Source of the DNA: Apricaphanius iberus
Taxonomy: Eukaryota > Chordata > Actinopteri > Cyprinodontiformes > Aphaniidae
DNA length: 64,000 bases
Assembly (NCBI GenBank): GCA_028564705.1
Contig: JAPXFQ010002676.1
Span: 1,178,001 to 1,242,000, forward strand
Direction: 5' to 3'
In this document: piece by piece, positions 12,831 to 26,695 of the stretch
How the letters are laid out: the number at the start of each line of letters is the position of its first letter
Position numbering within the stretch: position 1 is the stretch's first letter
The notes under the pieces: model-generated
The model's database searches: none
What the model saw: only the letters and a program-made list of their open reading frames with translations
Told to the model about the DNA's origin: nothing
Translations under genes and position numbers: made by a program

Positions 12831-14759
12831 TTTGTAAAAACATCTATATTTCTTAGTTCTACTGTACATTTTTATTGACAATAACCGATGTCTTGGAAAA
12901 AATGGTCTTAGAAGTTAATTTTTTCTATGTTCAACTTCTACCACCTCCATTGATTGATTGAATGTGTTTCTCTTTGAACGTTTCCTGATGTGTTTTTTGC
13001 ATTCGTTTCTCATAGTATATTAGAATGGCAAGAAACATTAAAATGTTAGATTAAAATGTATACGATCTGTCAATTTAAGATTTGATGCAGTTCTCTAACA
13101 GTGTGAACCTTGTCTAACAGTATTTTATAACCTGTTTTAGCAGGAGTGGGTTTTGATATGAGCCATATAGGCAGTTGGTCAGTGCGGTGTTAGAAATCGG
13201 GTAGCATGAGTGCCCTGTCAGAAGTAACAGTTTTATCCATCAGATGCCTGATGAACAAGTTTTTTTTTCTGTTACTTTCAAGCGTGTGCAGTCAATGAGG
13301 TCCTGGCTCCCTGTGTGTCGAGAAGGATATTCCCGCTTGCCGTGTGATCAGTGTGTTATTGCTGTCTATCACACAGTGCCCATGTGTTAAGGAACAAGTT
13401 ATTCTACTTTTCCTTTAGCTAGAATGGCTTGGCACTCTCTTTAGCTTTGCTCAACCAGAAAGACAAAGTTTTTTCTACACAAACTGTGATGGTTTCTTTT
13501 GATGTTTTCATCATGGAAGCAGTCATGACGGGCAAGAAAAAATTGAAAAGTGCACCTCGAGAACCATTCATTTATAAGAACTGCCATCGTACAACTGGTT
13601 TGGATCATTCTGATCAACTTCAAAAAGTAACTTCTACAATAATAAATGCTTCAGTCACAGATTATTTCCTGATGTTGGATTTTCCCCCACTGAATTAATG
13701 TTTGAATGTTTCTAAAAAAAATGTGTAAGACCGTGCCTCTGCAGTAGAAGATGTATTTGAGTTAAGGCTTTTAAAACATCTTTTATAGTGATGCCAATAA
13801 ATCCTGACTGTGGGTAATCCCTTTTTAAACAATACTTTAGGGGGATCTTCTGACAGTGGATTTAATGTAGCTAATTTCTTATTGGATCTCTCAGTTGTGT
13901 CCAAAGCAATGTTTCCTGTCCTTGGTGTCATTTTGCCAGAAGATATTTTCCCCAAAGAATATTTTGAACATGAATGAGACAAAAACAATCAAATAGATTC
14001 ATGGGATGTGAAGGAATAACACTTTAGAAAAGATATGATTCATTTCCACCCTGTCAACGTTGATAGTGTCAAACAAGGAGAGATTCTGTGTTGCATTTAA
14101 TAAGTCATTGTGCTCGGAGCTGAATAGATATACATATCGTCTAAATTAAATCACTGTTCAAAGGCTTAAAGCGTAAATCCAACTTTGGAAATATACACCT
14201 CTGCAGATATTGTGAAAAATAATACATAATATTTACAATCTAAATAGAATAACAGTGATGGTTGAGATATATGCCTCCTATCATAAATCCTGTCAAGTTA
14301 TCATCTTTTTGTTACAACTATATCTGAACAGTAAGCAAATACTAGTCCTGGTGCAGCAAGGTGTTATGCAGTAAACTATGACACTTTCAGCTTCATGCTA
14401 AATAGTTGTTTTGAGGTTATTTTCCTGCAATGTTGGTTTTGGCTTATGCCAAATATTTCCACAGTCCTGGTATCCAAACAATGTTAAGACTCATTTTAAA
14501 GAACATTATTATAGAACATTGTAATTTTTTATGGTGAAATTCATCTGACCGACCTACTTTTCTACACACAAAAGGTTTCCTCCGCCGTAAACTCTGGTGT
14601 TTTTTTTATTGCACATTCATATCAATAGTACCAAAGGGTTCTTATACTTCTTTTAGCATCTTTTGTTTTGCGGTGAACTGGCTCGGACAGCCAGACCTGG
14701 AAATGTTGAAAGTTGTTTAGAATATCCTTCTCAGAATGGTTAGGGGTTAGGGTTAACAC
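12831..14759. other. Non-coding; nothing recognised
   Basis: The longest frame (13429-13698) lacks domain motifs. A GGTTAGGGGTTAGGGTT stretch at 14740 is too short to be a telomeric array. Confidence 0.6.
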
Positions 14760-15640
14760 CCATGGGGAAGGTGCGCATGCGCATCAGTGAGGTAGTCTTG
14801 CCGGCAGATGGTTGATCCCAATAGCTGTTGGCGAAGAGGTGCTGCCCTCTACTGGAACGGAGAGGTGCGGCCTCATTTGCCTGTTGTGCTGGTTTTGATT
14901 TTGATTTTTTTGGCAGCAAAATAGCACTCTTTTTTGAAACATTTGGAACAGTTGCGCAAACATTCTGTTTGGTTTCCTGAGCAACATTTAACCTACTCAA
15001 ACTTGGAGGTGTAAGAGCAAACAATGTGTGAACTGGGGATGTGTGCTTGGGAGACCGTGTTTGAGACTGCGCACCCAAACAGAACAAATAACATGCCTCT
15101 TTGGCCAAAACGAATGAGGCGCAGTCACGTCTCCCAATTCCTGGGGATCTCTTTTGTCAGTCCCATAGCTAGGATGACTGAGGTTTCTTCTATCGAGACG
15201 CAGAATCGCAAATGGTGGTGGTGTGATCACAGGCTTGCGTGCGCTCATGCTGGACCTGAGTCTTACCTCACGTCTGGGAATGATGCTGCAAAGTGCTTCG
15301 GTCTGCTTTTTCATGACCTCGAACTTTGCTTGAATGGCATCCAGGGATTGGCCGAAAAGCCCTTCTGTGGACAGCAGTTAATCCAGATTTACAGCTCTGT
15401 CCCTATCTGGGATGTCAGAGAGCATTAGCCATAGGTGCCTCTGCACCACAGCTGTCAATGCCATCCCAGCGACACACTCCAGGTCCACGTACTGTGCATA
15501 ACCTGGCACTGTAACGCGTGTCGACAACGGTTGGTCCAGCAGGATGTCAGCTCAATACATAAGTCATACACAAATACAAAGTCTGGGAACATAGGCAGGC
15601 GTTTTTTTTTCCATGGGGAGATAAAAACCAGTGAACCTTC
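14760..15640 (-). pseudogene. DIRS-like retrotransposon gag remnant
   Basis: On the minus strand one frame reads LLDQPLSTRVTVPGYAQYVD, then LWLMLSDIPDRDRAVNLD, a stop, LLSTEGLFGQSLDAIQAKFE and VMKKQTEALCSIIPRRE. The LWL-LS-I-D-D then GLFG-(S/A)LD-(12-15 residues)-KKQ-IPRR pattern is characteristic of gag proteins of DIRS-type (tyrosine-recombinase) retroelements of fish. Several stops and frameshifts. No reverse transcriptase, recombinase or split repeats were found nearby, so this is an isolated relic. Confidence 0.65.
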
Positions 15641-16001
15641 TGAGCAGCAGCAGGTGTGGGCCACTCTCCCTCCAATTTGTCAGCTGTCAGGGCTCTCCGT
15701 CACCTACGCAAGGATGGACGGAGTCGAGCCTCATTTTCTAACTATCCGTCTCATTCAGTGTAGAGCGTATGCCTGTGATTGGTGAGTTCAGCAACGGACA
15801 GAGATTGTTTCACCACAACGGGGCTCTATAGTCGCTGTAATCAGTAGTTAATGCAGTGTTTGGGCACTACATGCTTTATATTGAAAGGATAATTTATCTA
15901 ATCTAGTCTTTAGGTTATTTTGAACACAATGAGGTGTAGGGAAACAATAAAAAAGCTATTATAGTATTCTATGAGCTGCTTTACAGCTTAATCAAAACTT
16001 A

Positions 16002-16530
16002 AGGTTTATTCAGACCTGCACTGTTTGGTCCACTTTTAACAGACCAGAGTTCCTTAGGAATGCTGGTCCGTACCTTTTATACAGGTGTGAATACACACAG
16101 ACGAATCCTGCTGTGGATCAGAGAAACGGACTGATACCAACTTTTTTAGGTGGTCTTGGTCCGGTTTCAAACGGACAGAGGTTTGCCTAGCTTCAGGTCT
16201 AAATACAAACAGTCTCTAACCGAACCAACTCCACAATATATGCACCTTTTAGTCAAATTATTATCCATACATGCAGCCATACCTGCAGCTCTGATATCCC
16301 TATGATTTCACAGCTGTTTACCTCCTTTTCCGGGTCTTTGCTAGTTCTGCCCACGTCATCGATGTCCAATAGCAGCACCGATCGTCACACACGTGGATGT
16401 GTTTACAAAATATTGTCCACTTGCAAAAATGAACAGTCTGAATACAAACCGCACCAAAGGAAAAAAAAATAGTTTGCCTTTGGTCCGGACCAAACAACTG
16501 GACTTTTATGGTCTGAATACAGACCCTTAC
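16002..16530. mobile_element. Non-autonomous DNA transposon (MITE), probably Harbinger-type
   Basis: The left TTTATTCAGACCTGCACTGTTTGGTCC and right GGACCAAACAACTGG...GGTCTGAATACAGACCC are inverted copies. The sequence just outside both ends contains TTA, compatible with the TWA target of PIF/Harbinger. No coding sequence. Family assignment rests on termini alone. Confidence 0.65.
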
Positions 16531-19500
16531 TTTCTGTCATCCATTGCTCATTGAGGTGGAAATGTGTTTACAGGCTGAAGAACAGAACTGAAATGACACT
16601 GTCATAGCAGTCAGATGGTAGGCAGAGCCACCATGAAAAGTTAGCACCCCCTGCTGTCCTGGTTGAGAATTGCTTTGCAACACTGACAAATCAATGGAAA
16701 ACGGAGAGAGGAAACGGAGAACTATAAACAAAAAGCGTCTCTACAACAATACGTCTGCGTGCAAATTCGCCATCAGAGTAGTATATACTAGGCTTAAGTC
16801 ATATTACAACATTGGTTGTCAAAGTTGATACTAAACTTTCTCAAGGTGGAAGCCAAACGTTATATGGTCTTCAGTGGGAGTGAATAAACAGCAAAATAAA
16901 AAATGGCCAATGGCAAAAAAAACAGCACTTCCTCTCAATAGGGCAAAACTCAAGGCTGAACTTCACAAATACTTCTCAACTAAAGAAAAAAAGAGCTTAC
17001 CTATCCTAAATCATAGTTTTCTACTTTGATATTTTTTATTTAAATAGCTCAAGGAATTTTTTTTTTTTTTTTTGCATTCTTTACAGTCATATTATTGTTC
17101 CCTTCAGTGAAGAGGCTTGTGCAGCGGTTTTAAGGTGGGCCTTCTTTTGAAGGGGAGAGCCTCACAAGAGGAAAGGAGGTCATGGGAACAGAGAGAAGTG
17201 TGTGAAAGGACATCAAGTGACCCATGAGTAGAAAAGATGGAGAGGGGGGATGGAAAAAGGGGAGTTGAGAAATGTCAAGGAGACTTCGAGGTAGCTCAGG
17301 GAGGCAGAGGTATTGTAGTGCTATTTGAAACTGTGTGTGTTTGTGCTTGCTGTCAGACACACACACACACATGCAGATAAATAGGGAAGCTCCCAGAGTG
17401 GAGCCCATCCTGGAATTTCTAACAGGAAATTTATTCTACTGCTAAACAATGGCGCAATACACACACTCACACACAGTGACATACAGTACACTACCAAGCC
17501 TACAAACTACTGGAGTTCAAAATAGCACAACATGCTGGAATTTTAAGTTCACATACAGTGTGTGTTGTAAACAGTAGGTGCATGTCGTTTTCATGTGTTT
17601 GCCTTTCACTAATTAAAGCTGTATTTGTGAGCTTGCACCTGTGCCTGTATAAATTAGGCCAACTAATCATACCTTGTTTATAATTCAGTTTAATACATTT
17701 TCATTTTTAATTTGCTGCATTCACGCCCCAGGTGTACACTTTGAAGTTCATGTAGCTCGTGCAGCTCCTCACTCGCCGATGCGCTGAACAGACGGAGGGA
17801 GTCAGGTGAAAGGCTCCATGTTTTAAAGCTGTGTTTGAACATGTGAATACTGGGAATTACTCTCTCTGTTGTCTCTGAGTGTGTGTGTGTGTGTGTGTGT
17901 TTGTTGGTGTGTGCGTGGGTGTGTGCATGCGTGTGTGTGCATGCGTGTGCAGGTAGTCTCGTTCCTGACTTTTTGTTTCTTGCCCAAAGAGGAAGTGTTA
18001 AGGTCTTTCGTAGTTTTGTCAGCTCACCCTGAAAGTTGACTTGGAGGGAGGGTATGTTTGCGTCACAGGTCTTTTGGCAGCCACTGTGAGGAGATATGCA
18101 GTCGAGCTTTTTGGCTTGAAATTACAGGTCTGCTCACGGGAAACGGACAATAATTGGTAGAGAGTTAAATTCAGTGGAAGTCTAATAATGTTGATCTGTC
18201 TCGAGATTTCTCTATGGTACAAAAGAACAGTAATTATGCAGCTGACAGGTCAGTGTTAACATGCTAATGCACCATTAGGGGGAGTAGCTGCTTTTTGTTG
18301 TATTAAGTAGCCCTTAGATACTGCATAGCCAGAAAGAAAGACTACAAATCATCCTAAACAGAGAGAGTGGTGATGTGTTATCAAATTGAAGCGTATCACA
18401 TCCAACCTACCTCAAACGAAACTAATGTACTTGTTGCACACCATATCCCACGTGTGTCTTCTAGATGCTTTGAAGTCCTCCATGCTTTACAGAGAAATAT
18501 GACATAAGGCAGATTTAGTCTGCAGCTCAGATGCTCACATTTTTCCCCGTTTTGCAACAGTTTTGCAAAAATAAAAGATTCCTGGTTGCTATAATATGGT
18601 GTCATAATGTTATTGGAGATCATGTTAAACTGATTTACCTAGATTTGTAATGATAAATTGTCATTGTTTTTCTTCCTGAACACAAATTTACTTGCATATA
18701 CTTGTGTTGGACACACTGAATGCATAATCAACAATTCCTGTTTATGTAAAGTGTTAGAGATAGACATGTTCAAAGTTTTTTGTTTTTTTAATGAGAGCTC
18801 AGTTCAATTTCAGTAACCCCATAGAGGGACAATTACTGCCAACCCTGTGGAATGTAAAAATAAATCCCATATATAGAACATTACCTACAACTTGAGGTAG
18901 GCTAATAGATCTAAAACAAAGCATTAATTCATGCCATTTGCTAGTTGGAAAGGTTGCATATCCATTTCTAAGACTTTGGGACTTCGTAGGACTACATTGA
19001 TCATATCAAATGTATAAAAGATGGTGATCAACTGGCTGGTAAACCAAAATCACTTCCAGAGCACATCTGTGATTCCTCCAGAAGGTGTCATACATCCTGT
19101 CAATGTTATGAAACCAGGACATTTTCTTACCCACATCTAAAATCACACTTGGTACTCAAATTAAAACAGATTAGAACATTTACTGTCCAAAGACGGATAT
19201 ACAAAGCAAGCATTAATTTCAGAGTTTCTGCAGCATCAGGGAAGGGGTAATGGTTAGAAGGGAAGAATGATATTGAGAAAGGAAGGATCTTAAGGTTCCG
19301 GATTGATTGGCAGATGCCGGGAAGGTTTGCTGATCCAAGCGGTGGGTGAAGGATAAGAGCATCGAGAGAAGGGAATAATTTGTTTGCCACAGGAAGCTGT
19401 GTGTGAGGGCCTGCAGGGTTTGAGCAGAGTTTTGGAGAGCAGGCAGGAAGATGGAGGCAAAGGAGCAGCAAGCAACAATAATTTGAGAAAATAGTGGAGG

Positions 19501-22248
19501 AAAGTAGTGGAGGAGGACCGCTGTCTTGGAAGGGGGAATCTTAGGCTGGAGGTATAGGAAATGCCTGGAGAGAGGCAAGCATGGTAAGCTTGAGAATCTG
19601 AATTGGTTTAACAATAAAACTTGAAGGGGTCTGAGAGGTTTAATGATACCCAGAGAGATTGACCATCACACAAAGGGGTCCTCCACCTGCTCCTTATGTC
19701 GCCAGATTAGATCATTGCAACCTGGTTGAGTATGATTGAAAAACAACGACAATTTCCGGTGTAAATGAAGAACAAAAGCGGATGCGGTTGCTCTTTAAGG
19801 ACATACAGGAGAAATCCATGGAACTTTCTTTTTTTTTGGAACTCCACAATCACATAGAAATGTGTTCCTTTTAATCTCTTCATCTTTTAGCCAGTTGCTA
19901 AGGAAAGCTAAAACAGCAGATTGTTTTCAGTCAAAGGCTGTAATAGTTTTGTTTGCTTGTCAACACGAGCAAGTTATCACTCCAGATTATTCCACCTTGA
20001 ATCACCTTTAACAACCTTTAATGCTTGTTCCAATCGCGTCTTATGATCGTTTACAATCATCATGTCATTGTGCCTCTTTTTGCACACTAAGCACACAGTA
20101 GAGCATATGGATACAATTATATATATAAATTATATATGGTATATATAAGAATTGCTTATTTTAACTTGACAATGCTGTGGTTCTGAACAGGCACCTGAAC
20201 TCAACTCAAATAACCAAATCATTGTGTCAGTAAGTGAATTAAACATCACACCGTATCAATAATCACATTTCAGGAAGCAGTTTAACCACTTGTCTCCATT
20301 ACATCCAAGTTGAAATCACAGTTTAAAATCAACACAAAGGAATGCATCACACGTAGAGAAGTTAAAGACAAGGCACTTTAAATAAAGTTTGCTTTTAATG
20401 TGACAGTTACGATTTACTGCATCTTAAACAATGTTGCTGCAACAATTTTCTGCAGAAACTACTGTTTTTCTGAATTACTGGAAACAGCTCTGCAGTCCCG
20501 TATTGATAGACAGCTCACATAGAAAAGACCCAGGAGAGGGAAAAAGAGAATGAGAGGGAGTCTAGAGAATGGTGGAAGCATGTGGGTGTCTGTTCCCAAA
20601 CAGAGGAGTCAGATTAAAATAGAACTAGAGCCGTATGACGACAGTGAGACTGTCAAACACCTGCAGCGGAGAGACGTAAAGGAACTGAGACAGAGGGAGA
20701 GTCATAATGGGATGTAAGGGATAAATGGAGGAGCAGGCAGGTGACAAAGACAGCAGGCGAATAGGTGGAGGTGGAAATTGTGAATAGTCAGAATCTGAAT
20801 CAGATGTAGATGAGGGAGAAGAATAAATGAAAAAGAAGGCGAGGATTAAGAATGGTGGTCATTAATGCAGGTTCGCTGTCACACTTTGTGTGAATGGCAA
20901 AATAACTAATGGTTTTTGCTCATCCTCTCCCATCAAAGTCCCTTTTTGCTCTTCAGTGTTGCTGGATAGAGAGAAAGTAGATGAGCTGAGGTGTCATTAT
21001 CGCCAACAAAAGGTGCCACTCTATCCAACACAGCACATGTGCTGCATGCATAGTTTTTTTTTTCTATCCAGCATGATATTTAGACGTCCCTGATTGGCAG
21101 TTGTTGACATTTGGAAGAACCTCGTCTCTCAATGAGAGCCGATGACAATCAGAACCCTTCAACTTGGGCAAGGTAGTTAGCATTTAAGCTGCAAGGCCGC
21201 TGAGTATGCGTCAGAACACAACACCAAGGTTGAGATATCTCTTTGGGCTGTACCGCTTTATTAAATACAGATGCAGAAGGAACTCACTAATATTTTTTGG
21301 GGGAACATTAGGGTGTTTCAAAACTTCAAAACTTGAAGTTCAGCGGGAGATATCGTTACCAGCTCGGCCAGAGCTGTCACAGTGATCATCAGTGTAAATG
21401 TGGGAATGACACCGAATGTGAAACATTAGCAGTGCTTCAGTAACCACAGACAACTAAACCTCTAGAGGCAATGACGGAGAGAGCCTCACGTGGCAAGAAA
21501 AGGACGCTGATGATGCTCAGTCGCCTGAAACAAAAGGAGACATGAGACACTCAGCAGTGGGAGATCATTCATTTACTCATCCAGCTGCACATCCCACAGA
21601 ATGACAACGCTCCTATTAATTTCTCATCTAGCATAATACTTAGCATTTCAATCCAGCCTAAAACGGTAAATATAAAACAGCAATTCAGCTGTGCTTATGT
21701 TTGATTGAGCAATATAATTAGTAAACGCAGCAATACTAAAAGCAAAGTAATAACTTGGTAACATCATAAATAGGCACCTATAATTGCATAACAATCAGGA
21801 AGGAATTGCTGTTTGCCTTTAATTTTACACTTTAATTTAAACTCTAAAGTGTTTTATATCAATGAAAGTAATTCATTTTTAGCTAAATATGTATAGTTAA
21901 ATCCAAAGTAATTTTTTTTACCTCTGGAGGAGTAGATTAAACATTATTTTCAAACAAGCAAGAATTTTATTTTTACTAAGAAATGGCAAAGGTATCACTT
22001 AAAATATAGTAAAACAAAGTAAAAGGAGTACAAATTGTGGGGAAAGAAAATTTATTTTCTCAGTTATCAATAGAAAAAAGTATCATTGCAGGTATCAAAC
22101 CCCTCCTTATAATTCCTGACCGGATTTAGCTTCAGTGATAAACTCAAAGTCTTTCAGTCTGGAAGGCCTCCTTGCTAATCTTTAGCCCTCTCCACAGCTT
22201 CTTTACCTGTAGGATAATTTGGTTGGTGAAGTAAACTGGTTGAAGTTA
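16531..22248. other. Non-coding except for the GT microsatellite
   Basis: No exon or transposon is recognised. The purine-rich stretch 19200-19600 (GGAAG/GGAGG) gives antisense frames of low complexity. A cluster of GAGAGA-rich sequence lies at 20520-20830. Confidence 0.55.
17879..17952. repeat. (GT)n microsatellite, interrupted
   Basis: GT repeats decaying into GTGCATGCGT units (GTGTGTGCATGCGTGTGTG). Confidence 0.9.
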
Positions 22249-22515
22249 TTTTTGGCACCAGTGGCTCAGGGGGTATTGAATTCATCCTGTTATGGGTGGG
22301 TTGCCGGTTTGAATCCTAGGTCCATCCATCTCAGTTGTTGTGTCTTTGGGCAAGACACTTCACCGCGATGTGTGCTGTTGGTGGTCAGAGGACCCGGTGG
22401 TGCCTCTACCAGTGTGCCCCATCAGTCTATGAATGGATGAATGTAGTGTAATGCTTTTGTGATCCTCTGACTGAAAAAGCGCTATACAAATCCAGGCCAT
22501 TTACGATTTACCGAT
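22249..22515 (+). mobile_element. tRNA-derived SINE (GGCTCAG family)
   Basis: Head TTGGCACCAGTGGCTCAGGG with A-box TGGCTCAGGGGG and B-box GGTTTGAATCC. A middle segment follows (CTTTGGGCAAGACACTTCACC), then the tail AAAAAGCGCTATACAAATCC...CCATTTACGATTTACC. This is the full layout of a widespread fish SINE family. Confidence 0.82.
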
Positions 22516-22804
22516 AGTCACCCATGGTTTCTTTAACACTAGGACTCCTAATTCTAATACTACTGGAAGTCCCACTGGCAGTCAATTTATGCATATATAG
22601 ACCTAAAAATGTGGTATAGAAATATAACACCAGCAAAAACCTGACATATACACGTTTAGATATAACACCAAAAATGTAAATTAAAAAAATAGTTAATGTG
22701 CTTATGTAATTACTGAAATTATTTTGATAAAATAATTAACTTGGACATAAAAAAATATATATTAATGGAGTTTATTAGGAAATATAGCAACAAAATAAAT
22801 CTAT

Positions 22805-23475
22805 TATGGTGTATTCAGACCAACCCCATGTGTCAAAGTCAGTTGCGGCAAGATTACATGTAAAGTTTATGGTCGAGTACGTCAGAGGTCCGTTAAAGTC
22901 TCTGCGGTGCGTTGTGTACGTTGGGTCTGTCAACTTCACTTGCGTTACATACGGCAACGTGCCAACGCAGAAGTTCAGCTAGCTGAACTTTTGACTGACC
23001 CAACGCAGTTAACGCAGTGCTGCAACCAATCAGTGTCTCACTGTAGTTATATCACTACACACGTATCTTGAATGTAGCCTGGGTCCAGTGAAAACATTTT
23101 CAACAAAAAAGATTTCAACAATCAGAAATAACACTTACCGAAGACAGATGGACAGGCGCTCCTAAGGAGGAATAGAGAACCTGTAGTTGGTGTCCTGGTA
23201 GGAGATTTAAGCTCCGATGCGGCTGAGGAGGTCGTAACATTAGGCTCAGGACAGACGGAAATAGCACTGAAAGCAAACCTCATCCATAAGCAGCTCCTGA
23301 AGCAAATGGTTAAACTCCCCAAACTCAGAACACATATGAAGAATGAGCGCTGATGCACCCGATGTCGACGTTCACTAGCTTTATCTAGCTAATAAAGCCA
23401 AGCCACTCTCTCGATACGATCCGCCATAGTTCAGAACATAGGAAGCCCCGCCCATGCGTTGATTTAGCTGTTTAA
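22805..23475 (-). mobile_element. PIF/Harbinger-type element fragment with transposase N-terminus
   Basis: On the minus strand, ATGGCGGATCGTATCGAGAG (near 23425) opens a broken frame MADRIERVAWLY, and a shifted frame gives FGEFNHLLQELLMDEV-F--YFRLS. The (F/Y)-x(3)-L-x-ELR/LLMDE-x-F--YFR-S pattern is the N-terminus of Harbinger nucleases. The catalytic domain is absent. The far end contains inverted GTTGGGTC(T/A)GTCAA blocks around a perfect 20-bp palindrome (22971-22990). A related copy is at 63103. Confidence 0.65.
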
Positions 23476-26400
23476 CGTTATTACACTTCAAAATATGAAA
23501 CCCACCAAGACGATGGCCTTGGGAGTTCTACTGTACATCTATTTGGTAAGACCCAAATATCTGCCAGACTATACATCCAATTTTGTTTCTATTCAGAAGC
23601 AAGCTGATATATAGATTTTTGTTCCACAGCAGAGTTGCTGACTATTCCGACTGTTAAGTTTTCACTAGGTTCAGAGAGACAGCTTGGAGATAGAAATTGT
23701 GTTGCTGGTCTTTACAAATACTGCTCTGTAGCACCGTCCTGAAGATACGGTATAAACAGTTTGTGTCCAGGATGTGTGGGGTTTTTAGAGATCTTCTCTG
23801 CCCCTTTTTCTAACCTTAGATGAGTCCATATCTTGGATAGAGAGAAGGCAACATCAGAAAGGTAAGCCTCTCTTTTAACAGGAAGAAAGCTCCTGGAGAA
23901 CCAGGCTCAACATAAGCAGCAACCTGCCGTAACTGGATAGAGGTTGAGAGGACAGAGCAAATATACCAAAAAACTTAGATGTGCTACTTCTTTATATGGA
24001 AATAAAACAGAGAAGACCGAGTGGGGGCAGCAGTACCTCCATCTGTGGTTTCTTTTAGGAGAGAAACCGAGCTAAGCGAAGAAGCTTAAACACTGTCTCT
24101 GGTTTTTTAATAAAAGGAAAAAAATAAAGAAATTATGCAATGATAGATCTTTGTTGTTTTAAAATCATGACTTAAAATTGTGGCATACAACTGGACATCA
24201 GAAAACCAGTGCAGGTTCAAGAATTTTCTTAGAAAGAGTGTGAAAAAGATTTTGTGTAGGTTGTCAGGGCTGTGAGAGTAACAATGAGTTAGATGCGCAT
24301 GACTAAACAATAGGCATGAACACTATTAGAGATGAAGTACAGTATATTCGACATTTTGTCAAACCTTTGGGAAGAAAACTTTGAATCTGAGTCTTCTTTT
24401 TAGAGTTGTACTCGTTGACAATAAATAAAGACTTCTGTCCATTACAGCTTTAAGAATTAGTGTAAGAATTAGTTTGCCTCTTTGGTGAAACAAATATCAA
24501 ACTGATGTGTCAACTTGCAAACCAACATCTTTTTTCCCTTTTTTTTGGTGGATCTTATAACTTTTGTTCTTCTGCTTTTCTCTTTCTTCTTTAATAAAAA
24601 TGAAATACTGATGAAATGTGATGAGAGCAGCTGTCTGATGTTGTCTCTGGAGAAGCTAAAACCACCTCAAACTGACTGAGAGGAGAATTGGCAGACATTT
24701 ATAGCTGCCAGAATATCACTGTCAACTTTTAAAGCATCTGGGTGTGCTCGGTGTAAGCCATGTTGGACCCTTTTCTTAGATGAGCTCATATAAAATTTTG
24801 CCACGGGGTTTAATTATGGCTTGACATCCTCCCAGAACGAGTTAGAGAATGTGTTTCATTGTAAATTTCTGTTATATCGCAGCAGACAAGGAACAGACTG
24901 GGCTCCCTAGCCATCTCTATAATGCCGCTGCTCCCATCTCCTCTGAGCAGTGTGTGAATTTCATCAGTGAGCAGGTTTCTGTCTTCATGGAACTGACTTA
25001 CCTTGTTTTGTCTGTGGGCTGCTGCCTGTCTGTTTGTTCTTTCAGATCTGAATTCCTGTTCCTTGCTACCTCAACCAATCATTTGCTTCCCTTGAGTTGT
25101 TCATAGGAAGTATTTATTATGTACCCTCTCCATCATCAGGATGTCAACCTCTTTATAGCTAATTTTTTCTGTCTCTGTCTACTTGTATTGGCCTTATTTG
25201 TTAACAAAACTCATATATTTTCATAGATTTCATTCTTAGACAACTTCCCTTTGCTCTGTATTACCAAGGTCAAACCTGGACATTAAAAATTGGGAATGCA
25301 TCAAAGACATATTGTGTTCCCAGCAGCAGAGACTTCTTTGGTGATATTGTGGCGGTTTGTAATCATGATGGCAGCTTTTAGGCAGCAGAATAGAGGAACT
25401 TCAATCCATAAATTATAAACCCGTCACCTCCCCAACACAGACAAACACATGAACTATGCATTGAAGGAAAATGAGCAATACGCACGTAGTGGACAGATCT
25501 TCCAGCTGTGATTAGGTTCTTCAGGCTGTAGTTGAAAAGTAAAAGGTTTTAATTAAGCTGCCACCGAAAAGCCTGAGCATTGTATTTAGTAATACGAAGA
25601 AAGAATGTCATAGATGGGAAAAAAAAAATCACATATTGAATCAAACGTTTGTTATAATTTTAAATTTGCTGTAGTGTGACTTAAAAATATCAAAACAGAC
25701 CCAAAAAAAAAGGACTTCATGCTTTAGGAACTCAATTTAAACGGCTCCCGTTGATCATTGAAATTTAAGGTTTTTTGTGTTTTCTTGCAAGATTAATTCT
25801 GACTGCATTCATCAAGGTATTAAAACAGAGTGGACTGTTTCATGCTGAAATATGTCTGTAGAATGGCCTTCTTAGGGGTGCACTGAATCTCTACCGAAAG
25901 TTACCTGCATCCTCTATTTATGCTGAAAAACATCCCTTCTGCTGAGACACAGGCAGGAATACTGATGGTGGCCTCAACAGCAAGGCTGCAACTGATGATG
26001 GAGGCACAGAAACCTCCCACATCTTTAGAGAAATTCCACAGGGTGTGGTGAAAAAGGATTAAGAGCACAGCAGTGTCAAATGGTGTCATAGCTACATCTA
26101 GAGCTAAGAATAAGGCAGGTCTAGTTCATTATTTTATCACAGATAGTAATGTTATTTGTTGCTTAACAAATCGCAACAGAATAATGATTCTGATAATTGC
26201 GGAATGCATTTACAAATCATAGGTTTCAGCGTAATCCTTACAGCTTTTTAGATCAAGATCAGTGCTAGGTGCTCTTCATGCATTCCATTGCTGAGCCATA
26301 GATATGTGGAGAAAATTACAGAGAAATAAACGTGTCTTTGTATCAGTTTATCAGTTATCTTTTTTACCATAATCCTCTTAGTTAGTGATGACTGACAAAT

Positions 26401-26600
26401 ATGTTAAGTTAAAAATCATCTGATTATCGTTCTGCATCTTGCTACTGTTTCGAAACCTGATTTGTTTTTGCTTCACGATTTTTTGCACTCCGCTAGTGCT
26501 GACCTGGAAGGCGTTATATGAGACTTTAAAAAGTAGGAACTAAAAAGCTTATTAGGCAGCAGAAAGAGGATAAATGTTTGTAGAAGAGACATTTCGCTCC
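23476..26600. other. Non-coding upstream of the candidate pde2a exon
   Basis: No exon, repeat family or CpG-rich promoter is recognised. Confidence 0.55.
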
Positions 26601-26695
26601 AGTGACACGTGACTGAGCAGATTACTGAATGTGTTTGCTCATCAGAGGGCTTCTTTCATGGCTTGGCTGTATTCTACAGTGCATGTGTCTCCAGT

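Noticed and set aside
14740..14756. TTAGGG-like units (GGTTAGGGGTTAGGGTT)
   Set aside because: Fewer than four units; not a telomeric array.
15024..15785. Open frames on the + strand over the DIRS remnant
   Set aside because: Shadows of the minus-strand gag relic.
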